Below are positions 10,778 through 21,927 of a DNA stretch of 64,000 bases, in pieces. The stretch is from Brachypodium distachyon (Eukaryota; Streptophyta; Magnoliopsida; Poales; Poaceae). The notes below the pieces were generated by a model. It was not told where the DNA came from, searched no databases, and saw only the letters and a program-made list of their open reading frames with translations. Position numbers and translations under genes: made by a program. Position 1 is the stretch's first letter. Every line of letters starts with the position of its first letter. The stretch spans positions 10,065,501 through 10,129,500 of the forward strand of contig NC_016131.3 in assembly GCF_000005505.3 (NCBI RefSeq), written 5' to 3'.

Positions 10778-13700
10778 TTATTCTTGTTCCACCTCATCAC
10801 CAGTTAGCCTCTCATCATCATCATCATCAGAGTCTTCATCATCATCGTCAGTGTCTTCATCACTGCCATCAGTGGAACCAAAAATTGAATCCTTGGCTGC
10901 TGCCGAATCACCCGAGTAAAATTGTCCAAGCTGCATATGGCTAGAGGAAGCATTGCCCGAACTGGTAAGATTCACTGGTGGAAGTGAGGAGAGCGGTTTG
11001 GGGGTTAATGGTTTCAGGTAATTTGGAAGGCTTTTTCCAGGCCGAATGTGGATAGCACCTTTTGATTGTGATGCTTTTATGATTGAAGCTGCATCAGATG
11101 GGGATGCAATGCGTGCGCCTGCTGCAATGGCTGCAGCCCTTATAGAAGAACCCTCGGGAGTTGCTGGAGAATCGATATTATTTAGACGTGTTTTTGCCTC
11201 TGGGTGCGTAGCAGGCACTTGAGCAGAAGATTGAGATTGGTGAAGGCCAAATGATGCATTGCCGTTACTCATCACGCCACCAGAGTTTGAAGAATTAATC
11301 CCAGCTGCATAAGCAGTGAGGTCAAAATGACCATGTTAGTAAAATAACGTGACCAGCAAGGATTGTTTATATAAACTGGAACAAAATCATTGCATACTTA
11401 AAAAGAACTGCAGTCGGATGTTTGGAGCAATTTATAGATTTCTATAACAAAGTAAAATCATAGCAATACATATGTAACATACCTGTAGACGTTTTGGAGT
11501 TGTCCACAGAAGGCATGCAGAATCCAATAGGAACAGTTACAAGCTGCGGGGAAGCAGTAGAATTTGCCATATCTATGTCGCCTCCCTTGTTTCCATTAGC
11601 CTGGGACAGTTCATGACCCTGCATATTTCATCAGGTTTTATTACTGTCAGAGTTAAGCTAGTGGAAAAGAGACAGTTGAAATGGAAAGCACTCTGTAATT
11701 TATAGCAAGCAAATCCAAGCTATCCATGGCCACTGTTCAAAACCAAAGCTACCACAGGAGCTAAAATAATCAGTACGCCAAGGCTTACAAGATGAGTCTT
11801 GATGTTGTCTATCTAACTAGTTATAACTGGCCAGCATACTGCAGCTTCCGGTTCTTATATGAAGGCAACCTATAAGGCCTCTCTCAATGCTCCTACATGG
11901 CACTGTCTCTTAAGCACCCACATCAGATTTTTGTCTATGTGGCACATAGTTAATGAGAGAGCATGAGGTTTTCTCTTATGCTAACTAACGTCTGTTCACG
12001 CAAACCAACAAGAAATCATTAAATCTCTCTCACAAGTCACAAGTAATAACTGTTTTACATACAATTAAGAGAAAATGCATTGGAGAGGTTGTCTCTTAGC
12101 ATTTACTATGAACCAAGAGACAACTCTTAAGAGACAATGCATTGAGAGAGACCTCAGTCTTGACTGAACAGGCAACAAGACACACTGCTCTACTGATGAC
12201 ATCAAGAAAACAAGACTAGAGCTAACACTCATTTAAGACATACATCTCAACTAATGACATCACAAGCGTTAATCAACTGATACGGACTTAGAAAACCAAC
12301 CAAAGTTCCCTAAGAAAAGAAGTAAAAGAGCCGTTTCAAGAATGGTAAATGGCATGCAGCATTCCTAACCCATAAGCTCATTCAGAACAATTATGATTCG
12401 AATCTTAGTTCTCAGTTACAACCGTTAGACTAAAAGCATAAGATTTGTCTCTTAAGTGCCTAAGCATGCCAAACTTTCTGGCCTACCTCAGCTAACTTAC
12501 CAAGTGGAAAAATGGCACCACAATTTAGCTTGCCTACGTCATCCTTCCCAGAATTACATATGTCTATGACACACGGTAAAAGAAGTTTGGCATGCCTAAG
12601 GGAGCTATGAACCAAACACTTAGCTAACTTGGTCAAAATTTGAATGTATCAGGCCTTATTAGTGTCTTAGTGAGTCAGTCAGAGCACCTTCGGCAAAATT
12701 ACACGCTTACATCATTATACATCAATAGGAAATTACTTCCAAGCTTCTAAGCAACATATATTAATGCACCACAAAAAAAAACAGGAGTAATATGAAATTC
12801 CATAGTGACACGTACATATAGCACTTCTTTGTGTTACAATAGAAGATACACCACGTATGTCCAATTATTAATTATGTCACCATGTAATTAATTAATGCTT
12901 CATTTGTTTCTTATGCAAGTGTCAGAAACTTAGAATTGCATGCTTGTTATGCTAAATGGTGGTTATTCTGTATTATCTTTCTAGCAGAAAGAAAGGCATG
13001 ATATGTACTCCCTCCGTTTTTTTAGATAGGGCGTATAAAATTTTCATCTGGATTCCTAAATATAAGGCGCATAACTCCCTTCCACGCGCTGCCGCAATTT
13101 GCATGCGAATTATCAGCCGCGCGATTTCTCTGCTAACTGAAAAATCGCACCTGCCCTGCTCCCGTGGAGAAAAGGCTAGGCAGTTGGTTGCATGCATGCT
13201 CGGGGGATCATTGATGAGTGGTCCAGATTTTTTTTCTTGCACAACTGCATGCGGCAGTTGAGACCGTGCGTGTGGCCGACAGTGCATGGAGCGTTTCAGG
13301 CCGCGCGCTGGCGAGTTGCGTTAATAATCGCGCTAAACAATACATGCCTTATATTAAAAAACGGAGGGAGTACATCAATAACTAAAAATGAACATTCTTT
13401 TCCTGATATGACGTACCTAATATCCCATATCATTATCTGATATTGCTGAACCTGATGTCTGCTATTTAGAATATTATTTATTATTTACTTCACATGCTAA
13501 AATTAGAACACTAATGCACACCAAGTGATCTAAATCCTTGATTCTTTCCCACAACCAATCCTACTCTTATCCATGCCGCGACGGTGAATCTCCTTGTTTA
13601 CACCATCCGATATAGCTCCACACAAAATTTAGTGTACTTATTTGATATTGCAGATATTAGCACATTTTTCTACAAACTTGGCCAAACTTTAAGAAGTTTG

Positions 13701-16700
13701 ACTTAGGAAAAACCTAGGACATCTTATATTTAGGAACATAGGTAGTATTTCCTAATGCAGTGGTGGCACGGAATAAATGATGCAGTGATCTTCTATTACT
13801 ATTCATTTGAATTTTGAAGTACCAAAACTTGTATTGATTGAAACCACTAATAATAGCCAACTCAGGAAATGATCCAAGGAAAATTATCATGAGATACTAC
13901 TATCTGTTTATGAGCCAGATGAAGAATTGCTAAATGATCAAACTTTACTCCACAAGGATACACTGGTTTTGGGTTCATATTTATTGCTCAGGCTAGATGT
14001 AGCTCTATGTGCATACTATATGCAAATGAAAAAAAAGATTACACTAAAAAATTATTACCGAAAAATACTAATATCCAGTCAAGTAGTCAGATGCAGGTAG
14101 AAAATGGCATATATGGTAGTAGGTTGGAAGTCCAACAAAAAAAAGAAAGATAACGAGTCATCATTAGTTAAGAAGCATGCTTCGAAGAGAGAAACAAATT
14201 AACTAGCCATAATAGTGTTCAAAAAGATGGGGGTTTGAAGCAGGAAAATGGTATAGCTTACTACAGCCGACTGTAAGCAATAATATATCTCTTCTCAGTT
14301 TTCAGTCAATCACCATAATGCAGCCAGCAAGAATTTATAGTTCCAGATGAACCTGGATCAGCTTCTTGCTGGTCTTCTAAATATATTCAAGTTGATCGGT
14401 CACAGTGCAATCACAAAACAACAAAAGAAAACAAGAGAGGCGATATGGAATGGACGCTCTTCATAAGAGAAGAAGGAGAAAAGAAGGCTGCAATGAAATA
14501 GATAAAAGACAATTTTAGTTTGCTAACACACGGGGCGTAACCTCATTCTACTTTAGTTATGGACCTATTCCTTTTGACCTTCCTACATGATGTTCACAGT
14601 CAAATGGAGTATTTTGTGGTTTTTCTTACATAAATTAATATTACTCCTTTCATATTTTATAACTGATGTTATAGATGCATTTACACATATTTTAAAAAAT
14701 GGACAACATAACTACAATACTAAACTAAGTTTGTTCTTTTTACCAAGACCTAGCTTTTTTTAGTCCAAATGACCAACAGATGAAGTGAGCAGTACCTCAT
14801 ACAATTGCACAATAAACAAGGAAAAGACAACGTAGGAAGATACAATTATGAAATTTCTGGAGGTCAGTATAGTAAATGACCTCATTAATTTGTGAAGCAA
14901 TCCCTGAAGATTTTGTTTCTCCTCCTTGCAAGACATTTGCTGAAGATGATGGTGCTGATGTTGATGCACCTCGGTCCGACAATCCATACAACTTGTTAAC
15001 AGCTACAGAAGCAGGTGTCGTGCTCCCATCGGTTGAGTTATTTGCACCTGATGTTTGCCTGTATTCTGTACACAAGGAAATAGGAGCTGCAGCAACTACC
15101 TGACTAGGCCCTTGAGAACCATTTGATGTACTGGGAAAATTAACAGGTTGTTGCGTATACATAGATTGAGTTGGTGCAGAATTCTCTCTTGAGTTGTTTG
15201 AATTCCTTTTTCTCTTCTTTGGCTGACCAAAACTGTCTTGGTTTTTTCTAGAACTTTCTGGTGGTTGTGCTGCAATTGGCATCACTGCCAGTGGTGCTAC
15301 TTGTCCAACACTTCTCTTGACCATGTTAACCTTGTTAGCAGCCTCTTCAAGAGCTTGCATTGCTACAATATAAACCTCTGCAGATGATGCTCCTTCTTCA
15401 GCATACCTAAGTGCTTCACGACACAAACTATTGTAACGCCACGTCTGAGATTGCTCGCCATCTTCAACATTACTCCTTTGCTCCTCCTTGGGCTCTTTAG
15501 CTCTGCTAACGTCATCAAATTTCTTGTTTGAGCATCTATCTATGGCATCTTTGGTCCACCTTTTTACGATATACTGAGAAGGAAGTGTAAGCACACCTCG
15601 TGCACCAAAGACAGTAAGAATATGCCTACAGACAATACCAAAATATTCGAACATCTGACAACTACATTTTGCAGAACTTTCAGAAGAACTGAACTCAACC
15701 ATATGAGGCTTGCCACTTCCTTGTGATGTTGTCACTTTATACATGCAAGCCTTACGATCCTCCCCTACCATTTCCAATGTGAAAGCAGAGGCATCAATCA
15801 ACTCCTGTTGAAACTTCAAAAACATTGTCCTTGTGTATAAGTCTGCTCCATGCTTCTCAATAGGAGATGATGTCTTGATATCTGGAAGAGAATACTTTGT
15901 TTCGAATTCTTCTCTCACTTCCTTCTCATAACAACTGTCCAGAGCTTTTTCATACTGCTGAATGAATGACTGTGAATTAGTTTTAGCAATGATGTAAGAC
16001 TCAAAAAATGAACTCCTGCTTGTACACTCCTGCCTTGATGGCTCGTCTCCAAAGAATGTATCCCTCAAATATACTGGTACCCACTGCTGCCGGCAATTGT
16101 ACATTAAATCAAGCCACTCGTTATTTCCAGATCCAACCTTGGAAATTAATGCTTGCCAATTTGCTTCGAACTCATCAACTGTCTCAGATATGTTGATACA
16201 ATTGACAAGGTCATCATGAAAGGACGGGAATGCATTTACAAAATGTGATAGCTTATACTGGGCTTCATTCAAGATGTGCCACCTGCAGAATCGATGCCTA
16301 GTTTGAGGAAGAACCTTTTGGATAGCTGATTGCATGGCGCCATCATACTCCGTGGTAAGAGAGGCAGGGTGTTGACCAGACATTGCCAAGAGAAGTGTCT
16401 CAAACAACCAAACAAACGACGCCTCAGAGTTATCCCTGATGACCGCACAACCAAATAGGACCGGCTGGCAATGGTGATTGACTCCAGTGAAAGTGACAAG
16501 CGGGAGCTCATACTTGTTTCTTTTGCAATAGTCATCCAAGAAAACAGCATCCCCAAAGTCCTTAAACGCCATTCTCGCTCTGGCGTCAGACCAAAAGACA
16601 TTTCCTACAGGATGGCCCTCGACAAACTGCATGGCGTAAAAGAATGCCGGGTCTTCAGCTTGCATGCGTTTGACATAATCCAGAATTACTCGAGCAGCAT

Positions 16701-17451
16701 TTCCAATACCATCCCCAATATAGTGGGGAACCAATTGAGCTATGCTGGTCTGTGGAACAGGCGGCGTAAGAGGCGGCGGAGGAGGCTCAATCGCGAGAAA
16801 CATACCACCATTCCGGCGAACTCCATAGGAACGCTGCTTCCCACACTCTGAAAGTGGCTTATGGGGGCGCAGGCAATGAGCCTGGTTCTGAGGGACCAGA
16901 GGATGGTTATGCGCAGTCTCCAGCTTGGTTATGGACCACTTGCCATTGTCCTGCTTTTTGACCCGGATCATGGCCTTGCACCCAACCCTGGTGACAGCCC
17001 GGGTCCGCCGGCCCCTCCCACTGTCTTCACCGCCGGGGCTGGAAGCAAGACCCTCATTCTTCCCGCGGTAGGTGCGGAAGCCCTCCTTGGCACAGACAAA
17101 CTGGCGGGACATGATGGAGCCGTCCCGGCGCGAGCGGTGCATCACGCTAATCCTGGTGCTGAAGCCCACGCGGTGGGCGTAGACATTGTAGAAAGTCCAG
17201 GCATCCTCCTCGTCGTCGAACTCCATGCCCTCGAACGGGTCGATGCCGTCGTGCACGCTGGGGCGCGCGGCGTACGCCGGCGGTGCCCCAGTCGAGCCGT
17301 TCCCGGCGTCCAGCTCCATCTCCGTGCCGTAGCCAACGCTGTCGTTGTCCGCGTCGCCCATTTCGCTGTCGGGCGTCCCTTGGTCGCTCCCCGCCGCCCC
17401 TCTCTCCATAGCACCCCACACCACAGTAGCAACGGGATACTCGCCCTCCAC
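10778..17451 (-). CDS. FAR1-related sequence (FRS) transcription factor with long C-terminal extension
   Basis: Nuclear DNA-binding regulator of the FHY3/FAR1 family, derived from a Mutator-like transposase; relatives act in phytochrome A signalling and other development. Three exons: 14881-17451, 11483-11618, 10778-11304, phases consistent, about 1077 aa. Visible parts: FAR1 zinc DNA-binding domain about 85-185 (Cys120, Cys158, His181, His183); MULE transposase domain about 285-395 with FTGVNHH and WLFETLLLAMSG, where the usual acidic triad positions read LDDYC and TEYDGA; SWIM zinc finger CxC..CxH at 596-610; basic PKKRKR nuclear signal; then a Ser/Asn/Gln-rich tail. Exons 2-3 add a segment AAAIAAGARIASPSDAASII and an Asp-rich end. 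Start chosen as the first ATG (17451); 17406 is an alternative. The exon 1 donor (GAG|GTCATT) is weak, and reading through gives a stop at 14797, a possible shorter isoform of 884 aa. Confidence 0.88.
11875..12154. mobile_element. MITE-like element in the FRS intron
   Basis: Left end AGGCCTCTCTCAATGC and right end GCATTGAGAGAGACCT are inverted copies, with more inverted similarity inside (GTCTCTTAAG). About 280 bp, no coding capacity. Target duplication not clear, so superfamily left open. Confidence 0.55.
13006..13372. mobile_element. Stowaway-like MITE in the FRS intron
   Basis: Starts TACTCCCTCCGTTTTTTTAG and ends TTAAAAAACGGAGGGAGTA, inverted termini with TA edges; about 367 bp. Confidence 0.8.
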
Positions 17452-20253
17452 GCCGCCCCGGGGGATGAAGCCCTCAAGCCAGGGGCGTCACTATTTGCGG
17501 CCTGAGGGCGAATATCCAGCCAGCAGCGATTCCCAGGAGCCGGCTGCTCCTGTGCGGAGGCGATCGAGCTGCATACGGCGCGGCAAGGCGGATATGGAGA
17601 GGGAAGGTACCGGGAGACGGAAGGGAAGGAAGAGGAGGGGGGGCCCGGCGGCGGCGGTGCTCCGGCGAGGTGCGAGTGGGAGGAGGTGGAGTGGGGCAAA
17701 AGGGGAAGAGGGAGGGGCGTGACTGGCTTGGGCGGTTTGGGGTTTGACCGGGCCGGGCGCGGGCGCACCGGATCAGCAGAGAGGGTCCGGCTAGCTAGGG
17801 TTTGTTCCCGTCCCCTCCTCTCCTCTTCTCTCCACCTGGGTGGTGGGGCTAGTCCCGTGGCCCACCGCGATTCCCTGTACTTTGACGTGCAACTGAACAC
17901 AACTGGACGGAGGAATGGAATGAAATCATCGGACCGAGGGTCAAAAGGCCCCAAAATAGTGCTGTCCTCTTTTTTCCTTCCTTTTTTATTCTTTTCCCTT
18001 TTCCTTTGAAAAATAATGGAGTTTGCTGTCTTTGTTTAATTTTTCTCGAGGCAATAACGAGAGACTTGTGGCTTGAGAAAAATTGGCAATTAAAGAAGGT
18101 AAAAGATTGAGTTTTACATAGTATAGTTATGCTGGACGGGTGCATAAAGATTGAGCTAAGCTGTCATTCTAGCTTTAATCTGACATTTTGACTTATGCAT
18201 TGTTTATTTGAATGAATTTGCTATACAACCACCGGCATTTCTCCCTCTGGATCATTGATCCACGCAGCCAAATATTATTAAAAACTAGGCAACGTCAAGC
18301 ATCGAAGCCCAACAAGATCAACCTCCAAAAAGACATGAGGCCGTATGCCTGACAAGCTGAGATAGAGACCACACTGGAAAACAAAGCATCATCGGAGTTA
18401 TGTGTTAGGGTCAGAAGTGGTTGGGGTAGAGGGTCTTCTCTGGCTCGAGAGGTTTCGAATGAAGGGTTGATTCAACAGACCACCGGCAGCATCGACAAAG
18501 ACGAGGTTGAACCTAAGGAAGAAAATGGGTGTGTTTGCTGGAAGAAGAAATAGAATGGATGTTCAATCTAGATCCAATGCCACGAAATTGACTTTGAGTT
18601 TAGAAAAAAAAATGACTTGAGCTTAATAGTTCCTTATTTTAATACATGCTTGAGCAATCGAATGGATGGAATTGCTTTAGTTATGTGTCGTAACACCATG
18701 GCGTGTTGCGGTGGCTTGTTCATCCGAGATTCCAAATGTCTCTCATATAATCGACTCTAACAAATATTAAGTACTTAAAGTCGATTCTCCAAAAGAACAT
18801 CATATTTACCTCATTGTTTCTCTCCTTGTATTGAGACCCTTGAATTATGGCAGGCTATGACGAAAATTCATATATAGATATTTTTTTTGGAAAGTCTCTG
18901 CATCTACAATTTCTTCATATTTTTTCAAACTTGCGAATAATATGGTAGCTAAATTTCAAAAATATAATAAAAAATGCATCACTATTTTCTTTTGAAGACT
19001 AAGATTAGATCGAGCGTGCAAACAAAGAGGGGGGGGGGGGTGAATGACGTCTTCTCTTGTAGTGGCTGTCTTAATCAAATTTCTCTCTAGGCACGATTGT
19101 CTTGTTGTTGCAACATCTTACATGGCGACACGACAACGGTAGAGTTTGACTAAAGCACGGAGAGAGGAAAGGGTGCAAGGAGGTTTGAAGTGGAGGTGCA
19201 GAGCGACAATTGAGCTGACGGGATAGGCGGAACTATGCCTTGTCTTCCTGCGGATGTGGTAATATATCCTCTCGTTTGTTACTCCGTATCAATGCATACA
19301 TACCTCTGTAGTTTGTGCATAGTACGTGAGTTTCACCCAAAACAGAACATAATATATGATTTCTAATTGCCATTAGATAATGCAAGTTGAAACGTGCAAA
19401 TGACATCACTTATACAAGCAACCAAAAGATGTTCGTTTCTCTCAAGAACTTTGCCAAATTTGAACAATTGCCATTCATATGCATGTAACTATTTCACTTA
19501 AAATCTCGAACATTGTGGTTTCCTTTCGTTCAGGGTTAAACATAGACCAAAAGTGGGATCAGCATCCGAATACTGGATTCAAGACCTCTTGACTCAACTA
19601 CTATGTCTAGAGTTACATGCACCAACCAATTTACTTAACTAGAACTGATAAAGAAAAGTGAGAAGTGCCACCTGTGCTCTGCACTAGTCAGTTTTCAAGG
19701 TTGCCAACACAACACGTGAGTTTAGGAAGAAATTTTCGCTACAACTATGTAAGAAGGGTGCGTGCGTGTTCATTGCAATAAAAAAACATATCATCGAACT
19801 TGAATGGTGGAAGGCAGATATTTGAATTCCGTGTGCATGCCTGTAGTTTGAGTTATGAACATGTAGGATCATATCAGTTTCTTGCTGCCCTGCACTGTGA
19901 ATTCGAACAGGGGAAATATAGTCAAATAAAACTGTCAGTGCACAATTTGAGAAGGCTACGCAGGCAGCCTCTTAACCTCACCCCAACTCCCCAAGGCTTA
20001 GTGCAACACCAGAGTACAGAAACCTTTGAACAACTCTATTCCAGGAATCCATTTTTACAAATTTGTATACATAATATTACAGTAATCCACATGCTTCTGC
20101 ATTACTCCCTTCAAAACAAATTTCTCATCCAAGACTAATCACAACTCCCAAATAAACACCTCAGAATCCTTTTGTTTTTTCAAGGATATAAGGCAGGACC
20201 ATCTGAACCAAAATGCTCTTCTGAATCTCAAGCCCAAGTTATTGAACACCTAG
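17452..20253. other. Intergenic region upstream of FRS and downstream of the MSP/ankyrin gene
   Basis: The first few hundred bases are GC-rich and presumably the FRS 5'UTR and promoter. From 18000 it is AT-rich without a recognised gene; it includes a run of ten G at about 19030-19039. The 3'UTR of the gene at 20254 lies at the right end. Confidence 0.5.
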
Positions 20254-21927
20254 CTAGTGCGACCAGCCCACCGTAAGCGTGGCAGCTTCGTACCCTTCTT
20301 TCCCGCCACCACCGAACCGTATGGCGCCGCTGCTCCCCTTCCTCGCCCTCCGCCTCCGGTCCATGCTCCCGCCCTTCCCCACCACCGGCGCCGCCGCCTT
20401 CGCTCCGAAATCCTTCCTCCCGGCCCCGCCGGCCTTTTCCAGCAGCCGCACCACCTTAGACTTCCCCGCGACAGCCGCGGACGCCGCCGCCGTCCTCCCT
20501 TTCATCGTCGTCGCCTTGGCGTTCGCGCCGCTCTTCAGCAGGATGTCCACCACGTCGGCGCGCCCGGCCTCGGCGGCGCAGTGCAGCGCCGTGTACCCCT
20601 CGGCGTCGGACGCCTCGAGGTCGGCGCCGCGGCCGATGAGGTCGCGCACCGTGTCGGCGCGCCCCTTGAACGCGGCGCGCATCAGCGGCGTCCACCCGTG
20701 CGCGTCCCGCCCTTCCACGGATGCGCCCCCGTCGGCGGCGCGGCGCACGGCGCGGGCCTCCCCCTTGCGGGCCGCGGCCAGGATGGCCTCGCCCAGCCCC
20801 AGGTAGTCCATGATCCGCCCGTTGTGCCCTTCCTCGGCGGCCGTCTCGTAGGCCGTCTTCCCCTTGGCATCGCGCACGGATGCCGTCCCCGCCGGCCCGT
20901 GCGCCAGGATGAGGCGCGCCACGGCCTCGTCCCCGCGCCTGGCTGCCGCATGGAGCGCCGTGCCGCCGTCCGCGCCGCACCTCGCGTCGGCGCGCGCCCC
21001 CGCCGCGAGGAGCGACTTCACCGCGTCCCGGCACCCGGCCTCCGCCGCCAGGCGCAGGGCGGTCTTCCCGTCTCGCCCCGCCGCGTCGATGGACGCGAAA
21101 GAACCGGAGAAGGAAGCGGAGGAGGAGGAGGTGGGGGAAGCAGCGGAAGCGGGCTGCTGCTGCTTCCCGAGGAGCAGCTTGAGGACGTCGCTGTGTCCCG
21201 CGGCGGCGGCCTCGTGGAGCGCGTCGGAGCCGGCGGGCGTGGCGCCGTTCGCGAGGAGGAGCTCCGCGATGAGGCACTCCCCGGACGCCGCGGCGTTCTC
21301 GAGCGGGGTCCGCCCCCGGCTCGGTTTGTCCGCGTCGGCGCCGTACTCGAGGAGCACCTGGACGATGTCGGCGCGGCCGAGGCCCACGGCGAGGTCGAGC
21401 AGCGTGCTCCCGGACTCGTCGACGGCGGCGTCCGCGGCGCGCCACGAAGGGTCGCTCCTGTCGAGCACCTCCCTGAGCGCCTCCACGGCTCCCGCGGCGA
21501 CCAGGCGCGCAGCCACCGTGGCGCCCACGAAGCAGGCCCTGATGCCGCTGTCGACGAACACCTGCTTCTTCCTCGCCGAGAACCACTCCGGGTTCACCGA
21601 GTCCAGCGCCGACACGGGCTCCCTCACGGCGGCGCCGGGCGCCACCACGCTGTGCAGCAGGAACGAGTCCTCTCCGCGGCCGCCGCCGGGGCCCTCCGGC
21701 GCTGCCGAGGCCAGGTACAGCACCTCCACGGTCACCGCGGCGAGCGGCGCCAGGATCCCCGTGTGCGGCCGGACCGCGAAGCGGCCCCTCACCGCCGGCT
21801 GGAGCCTGAACGCCACCGGCATCGTGTGCATCGCGTTCCGCAGCGTCAGCTCCCCCCTCGCCGGCCTCCCGGGCTCCACCCGCACCACCACCTCGTTCGA
21901 CGGCTCAGGTATCACGAGCCGATCCAT
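20254..21927 (-). CDS. VPY: VAPYRIN-type protein: MSP/VAP domain plus ankyrin repeats
   Basis: Intronless, GC-rich, 557 aa, from MDRLVIPEPSNEV to a stop at 20254. Residues about 5-120 form a major sperm protein (VAP-like) domain (RPARGELTLRNAMHTMPVAF, VRPHTGILAPLAAVTVEVLY); from about 165 to 500 there are roughly ten ankyrin repeats (for example GSTLLDLAVGLGRADIVQVL, GWTPLMRAAFKGRADTVRDL, GYTALHCAAEAGRADVVDIL). MSP followed by ankyrins with the MDRL start is the layout of VAPYRIN, which in petunia and Medicago is needed for arbuscular mycorrhizal fungi and rhizobia to enter cells and acts on small vesicle-like bodies linked to exocytosis. Length matches the family. A low-complexity Ser-rich insert interrupts the repeats near residues 255-275. 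It could be a paralogue rather than the orthologue. Confidence 0.85.
   Translation of the reverse strand: MDRLVIPEPSNEVVVRVEPGRPARGELTLRNAMHTMPVAFRLQPAVRGRFAVRPHTGILAPLAAVTVEVLYLASAAPEGPGGGRGEDSFLLHSVVAPGAAVREPVSALDSVNPEWFSARKKQVFVDSGIRACFVGATVAARLVAAGAVEALREVLDRSDPSWRAADAAVDESGSTLLDLAVGLGRADIVQVLLEYGADADKPSRGRTPLENAAASGECLIAELLLANGATPAGSDALHEAAAAGHSDVLKLLLGKQQQPASAASPTSSSSASFSGSFASIDAAGRDGKTALRLAAEAGCRDAVKSLLAAGARADARCGADGGTALHAAARRGDEAVARLILAHGPAGTASVRDAKGKTAYETAAEEGHNGRIMDYLGLGEAILAAARKGEARAVRRAADGGASVEGRDAHGWTPLMRAAFKGRADTVRDLIGRGADLEASDAEGYTALHCAAEAGRADVVDILLKSGANAKATTMKGRTAAASAAVAGKSKVVRLLEKAGGAGRKDFGAKAAAPVVGKGGSMDRRRRARKGSSGAIRFGGGGKEGYEAATLTVGWSH

Larger units (their letters stand above)
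11619..14880 (-). other. Large 3.26-kb intron of the FRS gene
   Basis: AT-rich, no coding signal. It contains MITE-like elements at about 11875-12154 and 13006-13372. Its donor is the weak GAG|GTCATT and its acceptor is ATATGCAG at 11619. Confidence 0.65.

Noticed and set aside
16861..17954. Open frames at 16861-17505 (+) and 17142-17954 (-)
   Set aside because: Shadows of the FRS first exon and its GC-rich leader; composition is that of out-of-frame GC-rich DNA.
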